DNA from: Dillenia suffruticosa
Taxonomy: Eukaryota; Streptophyta; Magnoliopsida; Dilleniales; Dilleniaceae
Length of the DNA stretch: 64,000 nt
Direction: 5' to 3'
Assembly (NCBI GenBank): GCA_033439265.1
Contig: JAVTVX010000005.1
Coordinates: 8,070,001 to 8,134,000 of the forward strand
The position numbers and the translations under genes were made by a program. Shown piece after piece: positions 36,901 through 44,348 of the stretch (the stretch's first letter is position 1; each line of letters begins with the position of its first letter). The notes under the pieces were generated by a model that was not told the DNA's origin, searched no databases, and was given only the letters and a program-made list of their open reading frames with translations.

Positions 36901-38096
36901 AATGTATCTAATGAGATTCTTCAATTTTGGCATGAACCACATAGTGCCCCTAGTAGGAGCATACAAGTCGAAGGTGCTCCAACTAGAGGCCAACCTAAGC
37001 CCATGTCAGAAGAATTAATGGCATATAAGTTGACGGTGCTCCAACTAGAGAAAGAATGTAAGAAAATTTCAAAGAAGCAGTAAAACACAATATGTCAATG
37101 TTTAACTCTAGAAAAAGTGAATTCATATACCCAACACTAACAAAATAGCAATAAAAACTTAGTTGATTTGAGTTTTTGGGAATTATTCTTAGCTGCACAC
37201 CAAAAGGGCTTTTCAAGAGGCCACAAATATACATATCTTGAATGAGATGAGAACAGCAATTATATTTCAAGATACCTTGGGGCGTTTTTAAGGACTTCAA
37301 ATTCTTCTTCAGTTGGCAAAGGTCGACCAAAGACGTCTTTGGGCCTCGGTTTCTTCCTTTCGTCTCTGCCAGCAGACTGCGAGGACCTAGAATATGAGTG
37401 TGAGAGAGAATGCGAATAATTATTGTAACTTCCTAGTTGTAAGAGTAAGGAAAAAAATAAACTATAAATCCAGAGAAAGGGGGTTCGTCGACTATGTACA
37501 TGGAAGAAGCAGAAGGAACATCAGCGGCAGAAAGTGGATGTTGAGAGGAATCAGAGAGGTCAAGTCGAGTCTTCTCATCAGCAAGCTCGGCAGCTTTGGC
37601 ACTTTCGGGGTTATAGCCAGGAGGGCGAACATACATGAAGCTAACAGCTTTCATCATCTCAACCTTTTCCTTCTCCTTCTTTGAGATGAGAGCGGTCTGC
37701 CTAAAGAATTCCTGCTCTTGGGCAAACTGCGTTTGAAAAACCACATAGACAACTTTCAATTGGAAAAGATAAAAGCAGTGGAACTTAATATCAAAAACCA
37801 AATCAAGATCCACTGCAAGAAAGATTTTAGATAAAATAAAAGAAATTGATTTTAGATTTGAAACTGAGGGGGTAAACCTCTCGGGCGACTTCCTCGGCAC
37901 GGCGCTGACGCTGAGCGTGAGTCTGTTCAGCTATCCACTTGCGGCGTTGATTGGGATAAGAGAGAGGATGCCAAGGCTTCTGGTTGAGGTACGAATGGCT
38001 CCATGCGGTTCCGGCCTTGGTCTTGTAATCCACTTCTCCCTTTTCCGTCGACCTCTTTTTCCCTAGACGTATTCCTCCTGTTCCTTCTTCTTCCAT
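18979..38096 (-). CDS. CIR1-like nuclear protein (CIR_N domain, zinc knuckle), six exons, 433 residues
   Basis: Exons (minus): 37878-38096, 37500-37726, 37276-37386, 30377-30578, 19540-19654 and 18979-19406. They sum to 1302 nt, exactly 433 codons plus a stop, and all introns have GT/AG ends. The ATG at 38094-38096 is the first that fits. Residues 35-90 hold the CIR_N signature (LNQKPWHP...[10 protein letters not shown]). A knuckle CX2CX4HX6C (C207, C210, H215, C222) is followed by DRECPLKD, the spacing seen in human CIR1. The C-terminal third is Lys/Arg/Ser-rich with [13 protein letters not shown]1 proteins bind CBF1/RBPJ and associate with splicing factors; the plant role is not well defined. 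Introns 3 and 4 are 6.7 and 10.7 kb and full of transposons, while the other three are 113-151 bp. The exon 2 donor (AT|GTACAT) is chosen by phase and is the least certain border. Confidence 0.9.
20008..20158. repeat. Tandem duplication of about 75 bp
   Basis: Two copies starting ggaagcagaagtaataacca are adjacent (20008 and 20087). The second lacks 7 bases (cttaaaa). The copies are otherwise almost identical. Confidence 0.9.
20827..21136. repeat. 155-bp direct tandem duplication
   Basis: The block starting tagagcaacgtaaaaataaa at 20827 is repeated from 20982 with only about two base changes, which points to a recent duplication. It overlaps the L1 remnant. Confidence 0.95.
20830..21250 (-). 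pseudogene. L1 LINE 3' fragment (zinc-binding region after RT)
   Basis: The minus strand reads [18 protein letters not shown] followed by a C-x2-C-like run and LFLRC, resembling the zf-RVT domain at the end of plant L1 ORF2. It is duplicated by the 155-bp repeat and has no intact frame. Nothing upstream of this region of L1 is recognised nearby. The assignment rests on motif memory only. Confidence 0.5.
22135..22603 (-). repeat. 3' LTR of the intronic Copia (469 bp)
   Basis: It is bounded by TGTTGAAG and TTTCAACA. It matches 26709-26850 and 29171-29515. It contains a TATA-like CTATTTAAGG (minus, 22262-22271) and a hairpin of two MSA-like boxes upstream of it. Confidence 0.9.
22349..22382 (-). 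promoter_or_regulatory. Hairpin made of two inverted MSA-like boxes
   Basis: GTCCCCAACGGCTAGT and its near-exact reverse complement are separated by two or three T. Each arm contains CCCAACGGCTA (22352-22362; reverse strand 22370-22380), a perfect match to YCYAACGGYYA. It sits 80-120 bp upstream of the minus-strand TATA box at 22262-22271. Cell-cycle (G2/M) control is inference from the motif. Confidence 0.5.
22604..22617 (-). promoter_or_regulatory. Polypurine tract of the intronic Copia
   Basis: The minus strand reads AACTTGAGGGGGAG immediately before the 3' LTR. Confidence 0.85.
26697..26708 (-). promoter_or_regulatory. Primer-binding site of the intronic Copia
   Basis: TGGTATCAGAGC on the minus strand directly follows the 5' LTR and is complementary to initiator methionine tRNA. 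The terminal LTR A with TG of the PBS also makes the polyprotein ATG. Confidence 0.9.
26851..26874 (-). repeat. (TTG)n tail of the RTE element
   Basis: Eight CAA units on the plus strand, i.e. TTG on the element's sense strand, mark its 3' end. Confidence 0.9.
27059..29167 (-). CDS. RTE-type reverse transcriptase, open over 702 residues
   Basis: The frame is uninterrupted for 702 codons; the nominal first codon is GTG because the true 5' end is lost. It starts in the linker after the endonuclease ([11 protein letters not shown]). It contains RT motifs [58 protein letters not shown] and the catalytic FADD ([10 protein letters not shown]), then a C-terminal region with [11 protein letters not shown]. 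This order is that of RTE-clade ORF2. Without the N-terminal endonuclease it should not support normal target-primed transposition. The absence of stops contrasts with the four stops in the Copia that contains it. Confidence 0.85.
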   Translation of the reverse strand: MSKRQKRHRLFVDPRIKWWNLKGEKLTTFRDKLYQVANWSIMDDSDTMWNEISNTIMSTGKEVLGVSKGQVPIGKESWWWNEEIQTAIHTKRECYRNLKGNSGSDAYDKYKKAKKDVKKFILKSKSKVYNEIYKKLDTKDGEKEIYKIAKLRERKSKDLNGIRCIKSGTNTILVKDEDIRKRWRDYFDDLFNVKNTGVIGNIEIPIEEINRDFKRKIRPLEVKEALKRMKNNKAIGPDGIPIEVWKCLGEFGIKILTDIFNKIWETRRMPQIWRKSVIVPLYKNKGDIQDCSNYRGIKLMSHTMKLWERVIEHRLRLEISISQNQFGFMPGRSTTEAIHLLRHLMEKYRAQKRDLHMVFIDLEKAYDRVPRDLLWWALMKKGISLRYINLIRDMYEGAITGVSTRGGLSDSFPINIGLQGSALSPLLFAVVIDEITKNIQDEIPWCMLFADDIVLVDETIESVSVKLELWRFTLETSGFRLSRSKTEYMRCGFSDRPRNDEETIRLDGQEVPKSERFRYLGSIIQNDGNIDGDVNHRIQAGWMKWRRASGILCDHTMPLHLKGKFYRSVVRPTLLYGTECWAVKQQQEQKMSVAEMRMLRWMCGKTRRDRIRNEEIRNKLGVSSIVDKMRECRLRWFGHVQRRPNDAPVRRTENLNLDSLVKRRGRPLKTWMQVIRKDLKIKGLEEEMVLDRNGWRSRIRTN
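29276..29318 (-). promoter_or_regulatory. Three MSA-like boxes in the 5' LTR of the intronic Copia
   Basis: Minus-strand CCCAACGGCCA (29276-29286) and CCCAACGGCTA (29291-29301) match YCYAACGGYYA. Plus-strand CCCAACGGCTC (29308-29318) matches 10 of 11. They lie at the position of the 3' LTR hairpin. The LINE insertion now lies between them and the PBS-proximal part of the LTR. Confidence 0.45.
34000..34770 (-). pseudogene. L1 LINE endonuclease fragment, inverted
   Basis: The minus strand, read from 34770 leftward, gives WNVKRLGD, then [14 protein letters not shown] and [20 protein letters not shown] runs, then SIIQ/FLFTNEE. This is the order of the apurinic endonuclease of plant L1 ORF2 (SWNVRGLG..., [12 protein letters not shown]..., DRFLFTNEW). 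A poly-A run at 34592-34612 (T on the plus strand) has expanded inside it. Many stops and frameshifts are present. It is opposite in direction to the RT part at 35640-36930. Confidence 0.65.
35640..36930 (+). pseudogene. L1 LINE linker and reverse transcriptase, degenerate
   Basis: The plus strand reads [10 protein letters not shown], then [34 protein letters not shown] and FITLI with NFKPISLI. These are followed by [33 protein letters not shown] and finally [15 protein letters not shown] near 36777-36821. These are successive blocks of plant L1 ORF2, in order but with frame changes and stops. The sequence fades out after VSGLKINID at about 36880-36930. Confidence 0.8.
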
Positions 38097-38345
38097 TACC
38101 TTCACCCCCAATCTCTATCCCTCAGCCCCTGAGCTGTGTGCGCCTTCCCTCTTACTCGATACTCAGAAAATGATTATTTAGTCTAAAAATCAATCTAAAT
38201 CTAAATCTAAACAACTGCGCAACAAGCCTGCTTGGCAACAGAAGTAGGAATACCCAGGCGACGGCAGGGGAGGGGAAGGTTTTGCTTCCCTTTCTCCGTT
38301 CTTTCTTCCCTGCCCTACGGCCCTCGTCCGATTTGTTACTTAATC

Positions 38346-38353
38346 GGGCCCAA
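38346..38353 (-). promoter_or_regulatory. Site II-type TTGGGCCC element upstream of the CIR1-like gene
   Basis: TTGGGCCC on the minus strand, about 250 bp upstream of the ATG, contains TGGGCC, the TCP-bound site II core common in promoters of plant housekeeping genes. Confidence 0.4.
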
Positions 38354-38789
38354 CTGTTGAGAAAAGTCTACCGACTAATAGCACGTACTTGCACCGTATT
38401 TTTCTTCGACGGGTGATTACTTAGTTTTCAAAATTTCGTCCGCACTAATCTGGATCAATCATCGTAAAATTCACTTTGTGTGAAGAGATCTCTTAATATT
38501 ATTTTTTTCGTATTTAGAGAAGTCAAACTCTTAACATAGTTAAGAAACAAAAATAGTGCTCTCACTTACGTCAACAAATATTAATTCTTTTATTTGTATT
38601 TAACAAATATATTTTTAAGATAATTATATTTTTTAATTTGGTTTTAAATCTCAAATCGAAACTTTTTAATTTTTCAATATTAATTTTATTAAATACTAAA
38701 TGTATCATATGATAATAGTTTATCATGGAACATCACCTAAATTCCTATTATTGCAAAACTTAAAGTACTTCAATTTTGTGGCCCAATAA

Positions 38790-39443
38790 ACATGACACAT
38801 CAAAGCATGCCGTTTATATGAGATTTATCTATGCATAAAATATATATATATATGAGAGTTATCTTTCAAATGGGTAGATACAGTCCACTCTTTTAGTACT
38901 TATCGACCTAACCCTTCTCGATAGCTATTTGATCGACTCTCAAATCTTCTCGGTACTCAGTATCACTATTTAACTAAAGGCAATATTTACTTTCTTTTAA
39001 AATACAGAGACAATTTTCTGTAATCAGAAAAGAAATCTTTGACTATTGTCAATAAGGAAATGAATTTTTGATAATTTGAATTTCTTTGTATAATAGCATT
39101 TTAAAATTTGAGAATCTTTCACTATGATTTCCATAATCTTAATACGCCTTCGTAAAAAAATTAGGGTTCAAACGCTTTGAATGCAAACAGAACTCATACA
39201 TACGAAGTATATATATATATATCACTAAACCTACCGGTAATGTACGTTTTCTTAACTTAGAGCTCTCATATAGTTTATTTCTCTTTTTGAAAACCGTTCT
39301 TTGATTTAAACGTCAGAATCTCTCCCATCGGAGTACCCTCCTGTGGCCTTTTGCAAATTTCACCGATCAAGATTGATAGATAGCCAGTCATCTCATTCAA
39401 GTCAGTAAAGCCGTCATCTGTAGAGTTAAATCTACTTCCAACG
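38790..39443 (+). repeat. 5' LTR of Tat-like copy 1 (left edge approximate)
   Basis: It shares with 50237-50863 an ordered set of short blocks: GATTTATCT, TATCGACCTAAC, TTCTCG, GAACTCATA and tatatatatatcactaa. Its end resembles the other copy's (ACTTCCAACG against ATTTCCAACA), followed by the PBS. Two (TA)n runs lie at about 38838-38853 and 39210-39222. Confidence 0.65.
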
Positions 39444-39445
39444 AA

Positions 39446-39464
39446 TTGATACCATCTGTAGGAA
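39446..39464 (+). promoter_or_regulatory. Decayed primer-binding site of Tat-like copy 1
   Basis: TTGATACCATCTGTAGGAA corresponds to TTGACGTCGTCTGTGGGAA in copy 2, a form of the TTGGCGCCGTCTGTGGGAA motif typical of Tat/Athila elements. Confidence 0.6.
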
Positions 39465-39509
39465 CAAAATAGAAAGGAGCTTGCTTTGCATTCAGTTCTA
39501 TCGAAGATC

Positions 39510-40442
39510 ATGCCTCCCAAGAGAAGGGATAGAACCACGTCCAAGACTACAACCAGAATAGAAGGATATACTACCATCTCGACGAACACTACTCAACCAA
39601 CAGTGCTATACAATCTTACTAAAATTCCCACCACTATTAACTAGCTTGAAACCCAACCACTGGTCATACAACAAAATCAATCAATTCCTCCACCTACTCC
39701 AGCATTCCTAGAAAGAGCCACTTGACCTGAGATGGCGAGACTCAAATCCAAGTTGTAATGCATGAGCAAACAGTTGGAGGAGTTTAGCCGTGTCCTCATA
39801 CCAGAAGTACAATCCTTCTCGCTTGGATCAGGTCACATGTGCCAACGAAGGCTCGAGCCTAGAGAGCACCTAGAATTATCGATGACTTTCCAACATAACC
39901 CTGATGATCTGAAGAAACAGGTTGAGGAACCCATGACAGATGAACTCAGATGTGCCAACGTGAGAAGAGACAAACTCGCTCAACATGTTATCGATTTCTC
40001 ACTATTCAACTCCAATATTTCTATAAGATCAATACCTCGTGATGTGCTTCTCCCTCCTATGGAGAGGTACAATAGCACTATCGACTCTCGGGATCATGCG
40101 GCTCGCTTCGTGACTATAATGGTCTCGAGAGACATATCAAATGCGACTATGTGTAAACACTTTTCTACGACCATAAAGGGCAATACGCTAACATGGTTCA
40201 ATTCGCTTCCCCCATTTAGTATCAAGAGTTTTTCTCAATTTTGACAACAGTTTGAGATGCATTTCGTGATTAGTAGAGAGGTGAAAAGGAAGTCCACATC
40301 CCTCCTCACATTGCAACAGAGGGACGATAAGCCGTTGAGAGACTTTCTCAACAAATTCAAAACTGAGATGATGAAAATCTTGAGTTTAGACCACTCCATC
40401 ACATTAGTGGCATTGCTCACTAGGTTGAGGCCATCAGAATGA
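39510..40442 (+). pseudogene. Tat-like gag with four in-frame stops
   Basis: One frame runs from ATG at 39510 to TGA at 40440-40442, about 310 codons, interrupted by TAG, TGA, TAA and TGA. It has the Retrotrans_gag plan: a basic N-terminus (MPPKRRDR), then DHAARFVT, LTWFNSLPPFSIKSFSQF and KSTSLLTLQQRDDKPLRDFLNKF. These match plant Tat/Athila gag (WFRRLP...SI.SF.Q, KQ.D.ESLRD). There is no frameshift, so it decayed by point mutation. Zinc knuckle sequence expected after 40442 is not evident. Confidence 0.75.
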
Positions 40443-41064
40443 AAACATCTATCATGAAGATCCTCCGTCTACCACTAGGAACTTTTACACTTGTGCTGAA
40501 AAGTACATCACCGCAGAGGATGCTTAAGCATTTGACAAATAATAAAACCGACCATTTCGGAATGAACGCGGCTGATTGTCTCAGTAACCCTTGCCTAAGA
40601 GAGCGTGACAAGGTCCTCCTTAATGGTGAAAATTCTTGAGTTACACTCCTTTGAATGAGACACCAAATCAACTTCTACTCCAGATCTAGAACAAACCTTA
40701 TGTCATATGGCCCCCTCATTCCATAAAAGACGATTCAAAAAGATATAAAACATGATACTGTACTGAGATTACGGCCACCTAACAGACGAATGCAAAAAAC
40801 TCGAGTTTCATGTTCGAAACGGTTGACTCTAGAGATTCATAAGCACAGAAAGGGAAGGCCTCCCTCCTTAAGGCTCGCATACTGTAAGGCAAGAGAATAA
40901 GCAAAGTGAATAGCCAACTCTAGGAGACGCCCGTAATTGACCAGATTGAGTGATTTTCCAAGTACATAACGAGTATGACCCCTCGAACCCTTATCTTGTG
41001 ATTTACATTTTAATGGTATTACACGATCAAGGATGCACACGACTGAATAAGACTGGGGTAAACA

Positions 41065-41571
41065 GTGGCCCCAATCTTTCACAAGGCCGAGCAATCAGGC
41101 TTTACATTTAAGAATGTCCTTGCCATACGTGCCGATAAGCAGTGTAAGAAGAAGAAACCAATGATTGGTTTCAGCGAAAATGATCTGGTAGGGATCGATC
41201 TAGACCGACATGATTCTTTTGTCATCATTGCAAAGTTTAGACAATGCAAAGTAAAGAGAATCTTCATAGACCAAGGGACTAGCTGTAGGCTCCTCTATTG
41301 AAATGCTTTTCAGCAAATAGGTTTCACTCAAATGCATCTACAACCTCATGCCGGACCAATTAAAGGACTCTGGGACAAATGGATATACCCTAAAAGTATC
41401 ATTTCACTTCTCGTCACTCTCCGGACTTCATCCGACCATGCAACAGCTACAATGATGTTCAACATGGTCAAGCAGCGCTTGCTTTATAATGCCATCCTGG
41501 GTCAACCCTGGCTCGAACACCTTGGAGGCACTACTGATGAAATATATGAAAAGTCAAGTTTAGAACCTTAA
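41065..41571 (+). pseudogene. Tat-like aspartic protease region
   Basis: RIFIDQGTSCRLLY contains the D-x-G-T/S active-site pattern near 41266-41280, then a stop at 41299-41301. The frame resumes with LQPHAGPIKG and ends in YNAILGQPWLEHL, the typical plant Gypsy protease-to-RT linker. A counterpart of the last block is at 51280-51310 in copy 2. Nothing of RT follows. Confidence 0.7.
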
Positions 41572-41799
41572 TTGGTATTAGAACGTTGTCTTGCGATTTG
41601 GAATCCTCAGTGAACCCTCTCAAGTAATCCAAAACCTCTCTCTATTATGATTACTACCAAGAACTGCTGGCTGGATATCTTAAAATGCCTAGTTTTTCTA
41701 CTTGTTCTACTAATTACATTAGGACTATCTCACTTTTAATGATTTGCTTTATTAATCTCTCGTAATGAACCGATCACACTAAGTTTTCGTCACCGAATA

Positions 41800-42475
41800 C
41801 TCTCTATCAAATGAACATACCGACAATAAGAGATGTATTTTCCTGATGGATAGGTATGATACATTCTATTGAATGAACGTACTCAAGACAATGGATGTAT
41901 TTCCTTGATGGGGAGATATGAGCCACTCTATCAAATGAACGTATCGAGAATAAGAGATGTATCTCCCCGATAGATAGATATGGTTTACTCTATCGAACGA
42001 ACATATTGATAGCAAGGGATGTATCTCCCTATGAGTAAGTATTGCCTATTCTATCGAATGAACGTACTGATAACAATGGATGTATCTCCCAAATGGGTAG
42101 GAACGACCCACTCTATCAAGTGAACGTATCAATACCAAGGGATATATCTCCTCAAAGGGTAGGTACAATCCACTTTATCGAACGAATCTACTGATACCAA
42201 AGGATGTATCTTCCTTATGGGTAGATATGGCCTACTCTATCGAACGAACATACCGACAACAATTCCCCGATGGGCAAGTATGGTCTATTTTATAGAACGA
42301 ATATACCAACAATAAGGGATGTATCTCCCTGACGGGTATATACGGCCCACTCTATTGAACAAACGTAATCGCAACAAGTGATATATCTCCCCGTTGAATA
42401 GCCACGGCCCACTCTCTCCCAAACGAGTGAATTGTCAACTAGGGATGATTCTCCCTGATCGTAAACACGACAGAA
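41800..42475 (+). repeat. Tandem array of about 11 units, period about 61 bp
   Basis: The core ggatgtatctccc...gggtagatatggcccactctat followed by cgaacgaacgtaccgataacaa recurs about every 61 bases, with one internally deleted unit near 42254. The core also occurs once at the start of the Tat-like LTR at 50250-50310 and in the 97-bp array at 61800-62260. It is therefore derived from the element's 3' UTR/LTR border. Confidence 0.85.
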
Positions 42476-42703
42476 CGCACTATAAACATAAAATTCTAAA
42501 CACTTGCTCATGATGAAACAATTGAACTTTTCATTAATCTTCTCATGCCAAAAGCGTACAAAAGAAAAAGCAAAGTTAGAAGAGAATAGAGACTACATTT
42601 AAAGAGGGGTAGAAGATGGAAGAGTCTAGGACTACAATTAACCTCTCAAGCTAAGTTAGGTTTAATATGGTACAAAGGTCGGAAACGTTGTGGAAAGTAG
42701 CAC

Positions 42704-43631
42704 TGTTACGACACCTGAGTCGAGCTCGGGTGTCACAATACCCGAGCTCGGCTCGAGTCTTCGATAGGTGAGCTCGAGCTCGTCGAGCCAGTCATTCTAG
42801 AGCCCGAGCTTGACTCGAGGTGTCATTGAGGAACTCGAGCTCGAGTGTTGTAGGCCTCGTGGGTAACACCTAAACCCAAATCCAAACCCGCGCCCGCTAC
42901 AACACCCAAACCTGCGCTCGAAACTAAAATCAAGATTCGGGCAGAGCAAAGGTAACTCAAGAGAAACAGAGAGAGAGAGATAGAGAGTTTACCTTGATTC
43001 AAGGAGACGGAAGGCGAGAGCTAAACGGATCTCGATGGTGAGAGGAGAATGAGACCAAGACCAAAATCGAGATTCGGGCAGAGCAGAAGGCATCTCAAAA
43101 ACCTTAGAGAGAGAGCGAGAGAGAGCGAGAACTTACCTTTGATTCGGAGTCGGAAGGCGGATCGTCGCACACAGTAGTCGATGGCAATGGTGAGCAGAGG
43201 AGGAGGAGATCATCGTGCGATGGTCAAAGGAGGAGGAGACCATCACGCAAGGAGGCAATCACGAGGGCGAGAGAGAGTAGAGACTTTCGATCGCCCTTCG
43301 ATGGTGAGAAAGAAGAGCTTCGATTGCGATGGTGAGAGAACAGACCTTCGATCACCATCGCGGACCTTCGATCGCCCTTCGTCTTTCATCCTTCGATCGC
43401 CCTTCGAGTGGAGACGGGTGTGCGGTTGGGAAATGATAGGAAGGGTAGGGGTTATGTTTTGAGAGGGTATCGAGTAGCTTGACGAGTTTCAAGTTTGAAG
43501 GAATATGGGCTCGAGGTCAAGCTCAAGATAGGAATTGCTAAGCTCGAGCTTGACCCAAGCTCAAGTTGACAGAGCTCGAGCTCGAGTTGACCGAGCACGA
43601 GTTCGAGTTTTGACAGGGTAGTATCATAACA
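42704..43631. mobile_element. Candidate non-autonomous DNA transposon with GAGCTCGAG-rich ends (928 bp)
   Basis: The left end TGTTACGACACC and the right end read inward (TGTTATGATACT) match at 9 of 12 bases, all differences being transitions. Both terminal 150-bp zones are packed with alternating GAGCTC/CTCGAG, unlike any neighbour, and the left end has a GACACCTGAG/CTCGGGTGTC hairpin. The interior contains a diverged repeat of about 120 bp (gattcgggcagagca..., from about 42933 and 43072) and runs of CTTCGATCGCCCTTCGA. No transposase is seen. No clean target duplication was found, so boundaries and class (hAT-like by appearance) are uncertain. Confidence 0.45.
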
Positions 43632-43966
43632 AGTCTAGTGGGAAGAGGAGAGGCCAAGGAACCTCGGTGGAAGTGGAGCGATTAAACTCACCTCCATCTT
43701 CACTCCGATTTCTGAGGGACTTTGTGTTGGCGAACAAACCCTGCATCATCTCCTACACAACACTACACTGGCCAGCAATCTCTCTATAGTTCGATGACGA
43801 GTACCTTCGTGGAGCCCTCTCCGGCTCCACCGTCTCCGTCCACTTGACCCCCGACGGTCAAGCTGACGCCCTCGCTCCGCATCCAGAGGACTCTTCCCTC
43901 TGCTTCGCTTCCGCCCACGTCTGTCGGATGCCCTTCTTCGAGGCTCTGGACCTGATTTCTTCGGAC

Positions 43967-44002
43967 AAGGGCAAGGGCAAGGGCAAGGGCAAGGGCAAGG
44001 GC
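43967..44002 (+). repeat. (AAGGGC)6 hexanucleotide repeat in exon 1 of the JMJD7-like pseudogene
   Basis: Six perfect AAGGGC units encode a Lys-Gly repeat at a position where related proteins have a variable loop. Confidence 0.95.
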
Positions 44003-44305
44003 GTAGTGGCCTACTATCAGGTGCAGAATGACTGCTTCAGGAATGAGTATTCGGTGCTGGCAGGGGATTGCGACGCTCATATCCCTTGGGCCACCGAAGC
44101 CCTTGGCTGCCTTCCCGAAGCCGTCAACCCATGGATTGGCAACTCCCACTCGCACACTTCCTTCCACAAGGACCATTATGAAAATCTCTATGTTGTTGTT
44201 TCTGGGCTCAAGCATTTCCTCCTCCTGCCTCCCACCGACGTCCACCGCCTGTATATCCACCATTAACCTGCTGCTTCCTACTCCTACTCTCCGGTTAGCC
44301 TTCTT

Positions 44306-44348
44306 AGTCTCTCTCTCTCTCTCACTCTCTCACTCTCTCTCTCTCTCG
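44306..44348. repeat. CT-rich microsatellite in intron 1 of the JMJD7-like pseudogene
   Basis: A (CT)n tract with two CACT interruptions starts about 10 bases after the exon 1 donor. Confidence 0.9.

Larger units (their letters stand above)
30579..37275 (-). other. Intron 3 of the CIR1-like gene (6.7 kb)
   Basis: It lies between AAG|GTATCT and TTTCAG|GC and has phase 2. 30579-33950 shows no recognisable gene, only AT-rich sequence with a 24-bp tandem repeat near 31795-31840. 33950-36930 holds a rearranged L1 element. 36930-37275 is featureless. Confidence 0.85.
38790..42480 (+). mobile_element. Tat-like Ty3/Gypsy element with gag and protease only (copy 1)
   Basis: The LTR-like stretch 38790-39443 is a diverged relative of 50237-50863. 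Next are a PBS-like TTGATACCATCTGTAGGAA, gag (39510-40442), protease (41065-41571), then a tandem array (41800-42475). RT, RNase H and integrase are absent; the sequence passes from protease to the 3' array within about 200 bp, so a large internal deletion is likely. No 3' LTR is recognised. The left boundary is approximate. It lies about 700 bp upstream of the CIR1-like gene and points away from it. Confidence 0.75.

Noticed and set aside
41800-42475. Regular short repeats with variable segments that could suggest a CRISPR-like array
   Set aside because: The sequence is plant nuclear, the whole unit repeats rather than a short repeat with unique spacers, and the units derive from a retrotransposon LTR.
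43784-44263. 159-codon minus-strand frame opposite JMJD7-like exon 1
   Set aside because: The plus strand has clear JmjC similarity; the antisense Ala-Leu run comes from the AAGGGC repeat.
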